Of a stretch of 6,241 bases of DNA, positions 1-5,734 are shown piece after piece; within the stretch, counting starts at the first letter, position 1, and every line of letters begins with the position of its first letter. Below the pieces are notes generated by a model. That model saw nothing but the letters and a program-made list of their open reading frames with translations, was not told the origin of the DNA and searched no databases. This DNA comes from SURF-21 sp964592775 (GTDB taxonomy: Bacteria; Actinomycetota; Geothermincolia; Geothermincolales; RBG-13-55-18): positions 1 through 6,241 of the forward strand of contig CAZQFX010000166.1 in the NCBI GenBank assembly GCA_964592775.1, written 5' to 3'. A program made the translations under genes and the position numbers.

Positions 1-1503
1 GGTCGTGGCGAGGACGCAGTCGAACCCACTGATCGAGGAGCGGGCGCGGCGCTTGACGCGCCGCCAGTGGTGGCTGGAGAGGTGGTGCACCACCGGCTTC
101 TCGGCGCCGACGTAGCGGTGGACGAGGTCGATGCGGTCGGTGGGGACGTAGAGGGAATCGTCGCCCGCATAGCGCAGGAGCAGGTACTCCCGCACAGCGC
201 CATCCACCTCCCGCTCCACCAGCCCCCCGTAGACAGCGATGCCGTGGTTGACGTGAACCACGTAATCGCCCTCGTCCAGGTCCCACCAGCCCTCCACGGG
301 TCGGCCTCCGCCCGCCTCCGCCGGCGCCGCGCGCGGGCGCAGTCTGCCGAAGACGTCCCTCTCGGTGAACACGGCCAGCTTGCGGCCGGGCAGCTTGAAT
401 CCCCGCGGCCAGCTCCCGCGCGCGAGCAGCACCGTCCCCGTACCGGGAGCTCCCTCCAGTCTCACCCCTAACCCTTCCTCGCCGAGCACTTCACGCAAAC
501 GCTCCATCCTGCCCGCGGTGTTCAGCAACACCACCGTGCTCCAACCGCCGGCCGTAAGCTCGCGCAGGTCTTCCAGGAATCCCTGTACGCGCCCGCGGTA
601 CTCCGTGATCCCCAGACTCGGAAGCGAGGCCGAGGGATGCGTGGCAGTGGGGTCCAGCTCGGCCAGGTATATCCCCCTCTCCTTCGCTTCTTCCGGGAGG
701 GCCGTATCCGCCCCCGCGGCCTGCAGCTTATCCGCCACGAGCAGCGGCTGCTGGGTGATCACCGCCGACCCCTCGCCCAGGAAGTCGAGCAGCCTTCTTC
801 CCTGATCCTCTTTCCCGGCAAGGACCACCGGGTATATCTCCGCCTCGTCCCGCGCCTCACCCGAGCGCTGGTCGACGGGATTGAAGTGGCGGATCCTCTC
901 CACCCTGTCCCCGAAGAACTCTACCCGCAGCGGCCGCGGCCAGCCGGGATCGAAGACGTCCAGGATACCCCCGCGTACCGAGAACTGGCCCGCTCCCTCC
1001 ACCAGGTAATCCCTGACGTAACCCATGGCCGCGAGGCGCCGTACCGCATCACCCATGTCCGTCTCCGTATCGACACGGAAGGCGAAGGGTGAGAGCGCCT
1101 TATCATCAGCTGGAAATATCTGGGCGAGAGCGCGCGCTTCGCAAACCACCGCCACGTGCTCGCCTCGGGCCAGGGCTTTGATGGCCCGCGAGCGCAGGGC
1201 AACCGCCTCCGGATCCTCCCCACGCTCCCCCGCTATGACCAGCTCGCGCAGGGGCAACGGCCGCACCGCCTCCGGGCCCAGCATCTCGGCCAGAACAAGG
1301 GACAGCTCTTCCTCTGCCGACCTTCCCGGCACCACTACCAGGACCGGACCATGCAGAGCGCGGTAAAGGGAGGCGACCAGGAAGGGGTGCACTTCCTCTT
1401 CAACCCTGACCGAGAGCCGGCCCGCGGATCCGGCCGTCAAGGCCCCGGGCCAGCCCTCCAGGCTCTCTTCGACCATTCTCTCCAGTTCCCGCAATATCTC
1501 CAT
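1..1503 (-). CDS. mfd: Transcription-repair coupling factor Mfd, N-terminal part (cut by window edge)
   Basis: Mfd is a cytoplasmic ATP-driven translocase that removes RNA polymerase stalled at DNA damage and recruits UvrA for nucleotide excision repair. The reverse strand is open from ATG at 1503 to base 1, giving 501 codons of a protein usually about 1,150 residues long; the helicase motor is outside the window. The UvrB-like N-terminal module is visible, with the family motif RGGILDVF at residues 177-184. The RNA-polymerase-interacting CarD-like domain follows from about residue 412 (GDYVVHVNHGI, then YLLLRYAGDDSLYVPTDRIDLV). The start at 1503 fits the usual short Mfd N-terminus. An AGGAG lies about 12 bases upstream, a rather long spacing, and the frame stays open further upstream, so the exact start is not certain. 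The last ten residues (bases 1-30) do not resemble Mfd; see findings. The gene is divergent from mgtE. Confidence 0.93.
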   Translation of the reverse strand, partial: MEILRELERMVEESLEGWPGALTAGSAGRLSVRVEEEVHPFLVASLYRALHGPVLVVVPGRSAEEELSLVLAEMLGPEAVRPLPLRELVIAGERGEDPEAVALRSRAIKALARGEHVAVVCEARALAQIFPADDKALSPFAFRVDTETDMGDAVRRLAAMGYVRDYLVEGAGQFSVRGGILDVFDPGWPRPLRVEFFGDRVERIRHFNPVDQRSGEARDEAEIYPVVLAGKEDQGRRLLDFLGEGSAVITQQPLLVADKLQAAGADTALPEEAKERGIYLAELDPTATHPSASLPSLGITEYRGRVQGFLEDLRELTAGGWSTVVLLNTAGRMERLREVLGEEGLGVRLEGAPGTGTVLLARGSWPRGFKLPGRKLAVFTERDVFGRLRPRAAPAEAGGGRPVEGWWDLDEGDYVVHVNHGIAVYGGLVEREVDGAVREYLLLRYAGDDSLYVPTDRIDLVHRYVGAEKPVVHHLSSHHWRRVKRRARSSISGFDCVLATT

Positions 1504-1573
1504 GTCTTTCCATGTCTCCTCGCGCCGTGTACACCGAACGGGCCTCGGTGCGCGGCACCCGGGCCTCCTCACT

Positions 1574-1579
1574 ATTCTA
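1574..1579 (-). promoter_or_regulatory. Candidate -10 box for mfd
   Basis: On the reverse strand this reads TAGAAT, a 5/6 match to TATAAT, about 70 bases upstream of the mfd start. No convincing -35 box lies 16-18 bases before it, so this is only a weak candidate. The mfd leader would be roughly 65 nt. Confidence 0.25.
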
Positions 1580-1633
1580 CAGTGTCCCGGCAACGGGGTC
1601 CCGGAGAACCGTCAAAGCCCTTTTGCATCGCGG

Positions 1634-1662
1634 TTGGACTTCCTCATTGATTGATTTATAGT
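1634..1662 (+). promoter_or_regulatory. Predicted promoter of mgtE
   Basis: TTGGAC at 1634-1639 is followed after 17 bases by TATAGT at 1657-1662 (5/6 match to TATAAT), inside an AT-rich patch that stands out from the GC-rich surroundings. Transcription would start near 1669, leaving a leader of only about 30 nt. That is too short for a magnesium-sensing M-box riboswitch if this is the main promoter. Confidence 0.5.
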
Positions 1663-1697
1663 TACAGAATTAATTCATTTGGGAACGGGAGGCTGAC

Positions 1698-3056
1698 ATG
1701 ATCGACCTGGACCAGCAGGCGAGAACGATTGAGGAGATCATCTCGCGGCGGGACCTGATGTCCTTGAAGGGCATCGTGCGGGGCTGGTCGGCGCCGGACA
1801 TCGCCGACCTCCTCCTGCAGCTGAAGGAGACCGACCGCTTCGTCTTCTTCCGCCTCATGCCGCGCGACCTAGCCTCGGAGGTCTTCGCCTTCCTGGAGCC
1901 AAGGTATCGCGACGAGATACTCCACGGCCTCTCCGTCGAGGAGACCAGACGCCTGCTGGCCGACTTGAGCCCCGACGACCGCGTCGAGCTCTTCGAGGAG
2001 CTGCCCGGCCAGGCGGTGCAGAGGCTCCTCAACCTGCTCAGCCCGGAAGATCTCGCGGAGTCCTTGCAGCTACTGGGTTATCCGCCGGAGAGTGTCGGCA
2101 GGCTGATGACCCCCGATTACGTTGCTGTCCGTCCGTCCTGGACGGTCGAACGGGCGCTGCGCCACATCAGGTCCAGGGGGCGGATAAGCGAGACCATAAA
2201 CGACATCTACGTGACCAGCATGGATTGGAGGCTGCTCGACGCCCTCGAGCTGCGCAAGTTCATCCTCGCCGAACCCGACCAGACGGTTGAGGACCTCATG
2301 GACTACGGCTACGTGAGCGTCCCCGTCGCCGCCGACCGCGAACTGGCGGTACAGCTCATCCAGCGCTACGACCTGGACTCGCTTGCCGTGGTGGACTCTC
2401 ACGGGATACTCCTGGGCATCGTCACCGTCGACGACGTCATGGACGTAGCCGAGGAGGAGGCCACGGAGGACTTCCACAAGACCGCGGCGGTAACCCCCCT
2501 GCGCATAAGCTACAGCGACGCGAGCATCCCCGCGCTCTACGCCAAGCGCATTCCCTGGCTGCTGGGGCTGGTATTCCTCAGCCTGTTATCCTCGGGGATA
2601 ATCGCAGCCTACGAGCAGACCCTCTCCTCCGTCATCGTGCTGGCCTTCTTCATCCCCCTGCTCATAGACAGCGGGGGGAACGTGGGCTCCCAGTCGGCCA
2701 CCATCATCATCCGCTCCCTGGCCACGGGAGACGTGAAGTTGGGGCAGTGGATCCGCACCGCGGCCAAGGAGATGGGCGTGGGCATATCCCTGGGGATCAC
2801 TATGGGCGCCGCCACCAGCCTGGTAGGGTTCTACCGCGGAGGGTGGGAGATAGGGCTGGTGGTGGGGATCACAATGACCATAATCGTCGTCGTATCCAAC
2901 CTCGTGGGCGTCTCGCTGCCCTTCGTCCTCACCAGCCTGCGGCTCGACCCCGCCATGGCCTCAAGCCCCCTCATCACCACTATGGTCGATGTCATTGGGC
3001 TGATCCTGTACTTCTTCGTGGCCACTGTCCTCCTGGGGGCGTTCGGCATCCTATGA
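1698..3056 (+). CDS. mgtE: MgtE-family magnesium transporter/channel
   Basis: The product is a 452-residue inner-membrane Mg2+ channel of the MgtE (SLC41-related) family, about the family's normal length. The cytoplasmic N domain of helical repeats occupies roughly residues 20-130. A pair of CBS domains follows at about 136-197 (beginning LMTPDYVAV) and 198-256 (ending GILLGIVTVDDVMDV); in the family this module senses intracellular Mg2+ and closes the pore. After a linking helix come about five membrane helices (270-452). Conserved pore-region motifs are present: GGNVGSQS at 326-333, and DPAMASSP then ITTMVD at 417-431, with the two conserved acidic residues D417 and D431. The ATG at 1698 is preceded by GGGAGG with a 5-base gap. 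The gene has its own promoter, diverges from mfd, and ends 32 bases before a miniature transposon-like element. No clear intrinsic terminator follows it. Confidence 0.95.
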   Translation: MIDLDQQARTIEEIISRRDLMSLKGIVRGWSAPDIADLLLQLKETDRFVFFRLMPRDLASEVFAFLEPRYRDEILHGLSVEETRRLLADLSPDDRVELFEELPGQAVQRLLNLLSPEDLAESLQLLGYPPESVGRLMTPDYVAVRPSWTVERALRHIRSRGRISETINDIYVTSMDWRLLDALELRKFILAEPDQTVEDLMDYGYVSVPVAADRELAVQLIQRYDLDSLAVVDSHGILLGIVTVDDVMDVAEEEATEDFHKTAAVTPLRISYSDASIPALYAKRIPWLLGLVFLSLLSSGIIAAYEQTLSSVIVLAFFIPLLIDSGGNVGSQSATIIIRSLATGDVKLGQWIRTAAKEMGVGISLGITMGAATSLVGFYRGGWEIGLVVGITMTIIVVVSNLVGVSLPFVLTSLRLDPAMASSPLITTMVDVIGLILYFFVATVLLGAFGIL

Positions 3057-3088
3057 GAGGCCCGGAGCCCTGTCCAGTTTTGAATCTT

Positions 3089-3220
3089 GGCTCTTCGCAA
3101 CAAAGTGTGGGCCATCTGGATGGCATTGCGATGGTTTACCCATACCTTAACTACCAGCTCTTTTCCATACTGGCGCTAAATCACTTGTATCTCTCTTCCC
3201 ATACTTATGGGTGAAGAACC
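3089..3220 (+). mobile_element. Miniature ISL3-like non-autonomous element, copy A (132 bp)
   Basis: The ends, 3089-3111 and the reverse complement of 3198-3220, match at 16 of 23 positions. The outer part reads GGCTCTTC on the left and GGTTCTTC on the right; the inner part reads AAAGTGTGGG versus ATAAGTATGGG. Immediately outside lie TGAATCTT (3081-3088) and TGAATTCT (3221-3228), an 8-base direct repeat with 6 matches, as expected of an aged target-site duplication. Ends beginning GGCTCTT and 8-bp duplications are typical of the ISL3 family (family knowledge). The element is too short to encode a transposase and holds no credible ORF. Inside is the palindrome GCCATC-TG-GATGGC (3111-3124). The same sequence recurs in the same orientation at 4701-4824. 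The family assignment is an inference from the ends only. Confidence 0.78.
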
Positions 3221-3242
3221 TGAATTCTAGATAGCGCGGGAC

Positions 3243-3288
3243 CTGGACCCGGGATCTGGACGTCAGGCGTCAGGCGTCGATGTCAGGC
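3243..3288 (+). repeat. Short direct repeats just upstream of the rplY promoter
   Basis: GTCAGGC occurs at 3262-3268, 3269-3275 and 3282-3288, the last ending six bases before the -35 box of the rplY promoter. CTGGAC occurs at 3243-3248 and 3256-3261, also spaced 13 bases apart like the second and third GTCAGGC copies. The position would suit binding of an activator, but no known operator is recognised, and simple slippage is equally possible. Confidence 0.4.
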
Positions 3289-3294
3289 GGTCGG

Positions 3295-3323
3295 TTGCTA
3301 CAACAAGGGCATTTACCTATAAT
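3295..3323 (+). promoter_or_regulatory. Strong predicted promoter of rplY
   Basis: TTGCTA at 3295-3300 (4/6 match to TTGACA), a 17-base spacer, and a perfect TATAAT at 3318-3323. Transcription would begin near 3330, about 48 bases before the rplY start. This is the best-matching housekeeping sigma-factor promoter in the window, which suits a highly expressed ribosomal protein gene and implies rplY is not dependent on read-through from mgtE. Confidence 0.72.
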
Positions 3324-3377
3324 TGTCTAGTTGGACCCGCCCGGGAACGGGCGAATAACCGGAAAAGGTGGCGGAAG

Positions 3378-4070
3378 ATGCAAGTGGAACTGGTTGCCGC
3401 CCCCCGTGCGGAGACGGGGAAAGAGGCGGCGAAGAAGATGAGGAACGAGGGGCGGTTACCCGCCGCTCTCTACGGCCATGGCTTCAATACCACGCTCCTC
3501 TCCCTGGACGAGAGGTCGTTCAAGGCCCTGCTCAGGCACGAGAAGGGCCTGCACGGCCTGCTCAACCTCAAGGTGGAGGGAGACAAGGGAGGCGCTCACA
3601 CGGTGGTGGTGAAGGAAGTGCAGCGCCATCCCATCAAGGGCCGCATCCTTCACGTGGATTTCCAGAAGATCCGCAGCGATGAGGAAGTGCATACCGAGGT
3701 GGCATTGCAGTTCGTGGGAGAGCCGGCCGGAGTCAAGGCGGGGGGCATCCTGCAGCACTACCTCTACGGGTTGACCGTGGCCTGCCTGCCCGGGGACCTG
3801 CCCGAGTATATCGAGATCGATGTCTCGGGTCTCAATCTGAAAGAGAACCTGAGGATAAGCAACATGCCCCAGCTCGAGGGGATCAGGTATGTCAATAATC
3901 CCGAGGAGATCGTCGTGGCCGTAACCCCGAAGAGGGTCAAGGAAGAGGTACGGGAGGTCACCGAGCTCTTCGAAGAGGTGGCTCCCGGGGAGGCCGCCGC
4001 GGCGGGAGAGGCGGCTGCGGTAAGGCGGGAAGCCGCGGGTTCTTCCGGGAAAGAGGACGAGACCGAGTAA
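3378..4070 (+). CDS. rplY: 50S ribosomal protein L25 / general stress protein Ctc
   Basis: The product is a 230-residue protein of the long, two-domain L25/TL5/Ctc type that binds 5S rRNA in the large ribosomal subunit. The N-terminal 5S-binding domain (about 1-95) shows the family signatures RNEGRLPAALYGHG near residue 27 and KEVQRHPIKGRILHVDFQKI near 75-94. The C-terminal beta domain (about 100-190) contains GGILQHYLYGLTVACLPGDL followed by PEYIEIDVSGL. The last 40 or so residues form a low-complexity tail rich in Glu and Ala that is poorly conserved in the family. The ATG at 3378 follows AAAGGTGG with a 6-base gap. It has its own promoter, and pth starts 64 bases after its stop, as in many bacteria. 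The gene is flanked on the left by a miniature element. Confidence 0.95.
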   Translation: MQVELVAAPRAETGKEAAKKMRNEGRLPAALYGHGFNTTLLSLDERSFKALLRHEKGLHGLLNLKVEGDKGGAHTVVVKEVQRHPIKGRILHVDFQKIRSDEEVHTEVALQFVGEPAGVKAGGILQHYLYGLTVACLPGDLPEYIEIDVSGLNLKENLRISNMPQLEGIRYVNNPEEIVVAVTPKRVKEEVREVTELFEEVAPGEAAAAGEAAAVRREAAGSSGKEDETE

Positions 4071-4092
4071 GCCGCGGAGAACGCGATTCGTC

Positions 4093-4117
4093 ACGGGGGC
4101 GGGAATGCCGCCCCTGT
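4093..4117 (+). terminator. Strong hairpin between rplY and pth (attenuator or weak terminator)
   Basis: A 10-bp stem, 4093-4102 paired with 4108-4117 (nine Watson-Crick pairs and one G-T/U), closes a GAATG loop. The following bases, ATTCTT, are only partly T-rich and run straight into the pth ribosome-binding site GGGGAGG. It could reduce rplY read-through into pth, act as an RNA-processing or stability element, or influence pth translation. Full termination seems unlikely because no other promoter for pth is evident. Confidence 0.5.
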
Positions 4118-4134
4118 ATTCTTGGGGAGGCAGC

Positions 4135-4689
4135 ATGTTCCTGATCCTGGGCTTGGGAAACCCGGGGGAACATTACCGCAGGACCAGGCACAACGCCGGT
4201 TTCTGGGCGGTGGAGGAGCTCTCGCGCAAGCACGGCGCCCTCCTGAAGCCCAGGAAGGGTTACGAGCTGGCGGAGGTCAAGTTCTACACCGAGGATGCGT
4301 ACCTGGCCCGGCCCCTCACCTTCATGAACCTCAGCGGCAAGGCGGCCCGCAAGCTTCGCCGCAAGCTGGGGATGGATCCTTCATCCCTCCTGGTCATCCA
4401 CGACGACATCGACCTCAAGGAGGGAACCGTCCGCATCAGGAAAGGCGGCTCTTCCGGCGGCCACCTCGGAGTGCAATCGATCATCGAAAGCCTGGGCACG
4501 TCCGACTTCCCCCGCATCAGGGTGGGCATCGGACGGCCTCCCGGCGAAACCGATCCCGCCAAGTACGTCCTGGCCGAGATGAAAGGCGCCGAACTCGACG
4601 AGTTTCTCTCCTGGTGCGAGAGGGCGGCCGCGGCGGCCGAGGCCGTGGTCATGGACGGCCTCGAGACCGCCATGAACCTCTTCAACTGA
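4135..4689 (+). CDS. pth: Peptidyl-tRNA hydrolase
   Basis: Pth cleaves peptidyl-tRNA released from stalled ribosomes, recycling tRNA; it is a cytoplasmic, normally essential enzyme. The 184-residue product has the usual family length. It opens with the signature LGLGNPGEHYRRTRHNAGF, giving N9 and the catalytic H19 (N10 and H20 in E. coli). RPLTFMNLSG supplies N65 (E. coli N68) and VIHDDIDL supplies D90 (E. coli D93). The GGHNG motif of many homologues reads GGHLG here, so L111 replaces the tRNA-contacting Asn (E. coli N114). The start at 4135 is chosen because MFLILGLGNPG matches the family N-terminus and GGGGAGG lies four bases upstream; an in-frame ATG at 4105 lies inside the hairpin loop and would add ten unrelated residues. 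The gene probably shares the rplY transcript. A miniature element sits just after its stop. Confidence 0.95.
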   Translation: MFLILGLGNPGEHYRRTRHNAGFWAVEELSRKHGALLKPRKGYELAEVKFYTEDAYLARPLTFMNLSGKAARKLRRKLGMDPSSLLVIHDDIDLKEGTVRIRKGGSSGGHLGVQSIIESLGTSDFPRIRVGIGRPPGETDPAKYVLAEMKGAELDEFLSWCERAAAAAEAVVMDGLETAMNLFN

Positions 4690-4700
4690 CCTATATATCC

Positions 4701-4824
4701 GGCTCATCGCCATAAAGCGTGGGCAATCTGGATGGCATTCAGTAGGCAATGGTTTGCCCATACTATAAAAGCTCTTTTCCTTATTAACTTGTATCTCTCA
4801 ACCCACACTTCTGGGAGAAGAGGC
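4701..4824 (+). mobile_element. Miniature ISL3-like non-autonomous element, copy B (124 bp)
   Basis: This copy is in the same orientation as the element at 3089-3220. Its terminal inverted repeats, 4701-4723 and the reverse complement of 4802-4824, match at 16 of 23 positions (left begins GGCTCATCGCC and ends GCGTGGG; right begins GCCTCTTC and ends AAGTGTGGG). It is bounded by ATATATCC (4693-4700) and ATAAATCC (4825-4832), an 8-base direct repeat with 7 matches. Blocks shared with copy A include GTGGGC-ATCTGGATGGCATT, ATGGTTT-CCCATAC, AGCTCTTTTCC and ACTTGTATCTCTC. Differences are a 6-base insertion near 4740 and the loss of about 15 bases in the middle. The left duplication begins four bases after the pth stop codon, so any original pth terminator has been displaced or replaced. 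No ORF of note lies inside. Confidence 0.8.
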
Positions 4825-4895
4825 ATAAATCCTTGCGGTCCGCCGCTTTTCTCGGCGCCCCTTCCTCCATCCCGTCCCGAAAATCTTTCATAGAG
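4825..4895. other. Unassigned spacer between two miniature elements
   Basis: After the 8-base duplication of the preceding element this stretch carries only GC-rich, pyrimidine-biased sequence with no recognisable gene, RNA or promoter. Its last four bases (AGAG, 4892-4895) form the left target-site duplication of the next element. Confidence 0.4.
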
Positions 4896-5045
4896 GAGGC
4901 TGTCGCACAAACCCCGCGTCAGACATATCGCTCTCCACATATTCACCGAAATGGCCCGTTATTGACGGTTCGCCCTCCACTACGATGCCTATTTTGCCGC
5001 AATTCTGGGAGAGCGGGATTCGTACGAGGTTTATGCAACAGGCTC
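4896..5045. mobile_element. Second, unrelated miniature inverted-repeat element (150 bp)
   Basis: The left end 4896-4916 and the reverse complement of the right end 5025-5045 match at 17 of 21 positions. The left begins GAGGCTGTCGCACAAACC and the right GAGCCTGTTGCATAAACC; three of the four mismatches are C/T changes. AGAG lies directly outside both ends (4892-4895 and 5046-5049), consistent with a 4-bp target-site duplication. Ends with a CTGT-GCA-AAA core occur in several DDE insertion-sequence families, but I cannot assign one. The interior has no credible coding sequence and shares nothing obvious with the two ISL3-like elements. Confidence 0.65.
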
Positions 5046-5070
5046 AGAGACGTATAACAAACTCTCCCAC

Positions 5071-5076
5071 TATAAC
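5071..5076 (+). promoter_or_regulatory. Candidate -10 box for the lipoprotein pair
   Basis: TATAAC (5/6 match to TATAAT) lies about 80 bases before the first lipoprotein start, with no good -35 box at the right spacing. It overlaps an inverted repeat, AGACGT (5048-5053) and ACGTCT (5075-5080), which could be an operator or chance. It sits just right of the transposon-like element, so the element's insertion may have altered the upstream control region. Confidence 0.28.
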
Positions 5077-5158
5077 GTCTTTACCGGTGGCGGCATTTTA
5101 AATGCACGTCGCGGGAGGAATAAGGAAGGTGCGGAGAGAAGAAACGACGGAGATGAAA

Positions 5159-5734
5159 ATGCCTAAAGCCCTTGTCGTTGTAGCGGTGCCGCTCGTGGTC
5201 GCCATCCTGGCCATGGCGGGTTGCGGCGGCAATCCCGAGGCCAAAGACAAGGTGGACCAGGCGATATCGCTCATCACTTCCACGCAACCCCTGCTGGAAG
5301 ACCTATTGAGCCTGAACGAACGCTTCAACACCCTGGGCACCCGTTTCGCTAACGTGGAGGACACAATCGCCGAGGGTAAGTCCCTCGCGGAGATGGCCCT
5401 CATGGGCATCGACGAACTGGAGGTCCGCTACACCCGCGCCCGCGGCATGCTCCAGGAGGTCACGGACATGGAGAGAGCGGGGGACTACGCGGAATATGCC
5501 CGTCTCGCGCTGGTGGCGGTGGATGCCGAGCTGGAGGCCATGAACCTGAACCGCGAACTGCTCACCGACGTGTGGGACCTTCTGGACGTGCTGCCGCTCG
5601 CCGAGAGCGAGGAACAGCTGTCGTATTACACCGGCGAGATAGACAGGTTGACGGGCGAGATATCCGACCTGCTGGTCCAAAGCGCGGAGGCCGCGGAAGA
5701 AGCCGACAGTTATTACAGGGAGAAGGGACTGTGA
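5159..5734 (+). CDS. Predicted lipoprotein of unknown function, helical
   Basis: I do not recognise the family. The 191-residue product begins with a clear lipoprotein signal: one Lys, a hydrophobic run from residue 4 to about 20, and the lipobox AMAGC with lipidated Cys22 (Met at -3 is slightly unusual). The mature part, about 170 residues, is acidic, has no other Cys and looks almost wholly alpha-helical, with heptad-like stretches such as LEDLLSLNERFNTLGTRF and IDRLTGEISDLLVQSAEAAE. An anchored periplasmic or extracytoplasmic coiled-coil or helical-bundle protein is the likely form. The start at 5159 is preferred because GGAG ends six bases before it; ATG at 5153 would add two residues, and the far upstream ATG at 5102 would put about 19 charged residues before the signal. 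Its stop overlaps the next gene's start, so the two are co-translated. Confidence 0.75.
   Translation: MPKALVVVAVPLVVAILAMAGCGGNPEAKDKVDQAISLITSTQPLLEDLLSLNERFNTLGTRFANVEDTIAEGKSLAEMALMGIDELEVRYTRARGMLQEVTDMERAGDYAEYARLALVAVDAELEAMNLNRELLTDVWDLLDVLPLAESEEQLSYYTGEIDRLTGEISDLLVQSAEAAEEADSYYREKGL

Noticed and set aside
1..30. Possible tRNA fragment at the left edge, because of GTGGGTTCGACT on the reverse strand
   Set aside because: It resembles a T-loop, but the following bases do not close the T stem and no acceptor partner is visible.
1541..1600. Small hairpins (GGTGC-GCG-GCACC and CCCG-GCAA-CGGG) in the mfd leader
   Set aside because: Short stems are expected by chance in such GC-rich sequence, and neither is followed by a T-run or linked to a known leader.
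67..1650. Several plus-strand open frames of 100-165 codons
   Set aside because: They are antisense to mfd and have Arg/Pro/Ser-rich compositions typical of shadow frames; the reverse frame matches Mfd throughout.
1640..1697. Possible M-box magnesium riboswitch before mgtE
   Set aside because: The predicted leader is only about 30 nt and the wider gap shows no long structured leader or terminator stem of the M-box kind.
2070..2477. 135-codon reverse open frame inside mgtE
   Set aside because: Antisense to the CBS domains of MgtE, with no independent start signal or recognisable family.
3456..4136. 226-codon open frame on the reverse strand
   Set aside because: It lies antisense to rplY, whose family motifs are unmistakable; in GC-rich DNA such antisense open frames are common, and this one has no recognisable protein motif.
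4122..4715. 197-codon open frame on the plus strand
   Set aside because: It overlaps pth in another frame; the product is Arg/Gly/Pro-rich with no family features, while the pth frame carries all signature motifs.
4704..5057. Short open frames (80 codons reverse, 74 codons plus) in the pth-lipoprotein gap
   Set aside because: They run across the borders of two miniature elements and unrelated spacer, have no plausible ribosome-binding site and show no family features.
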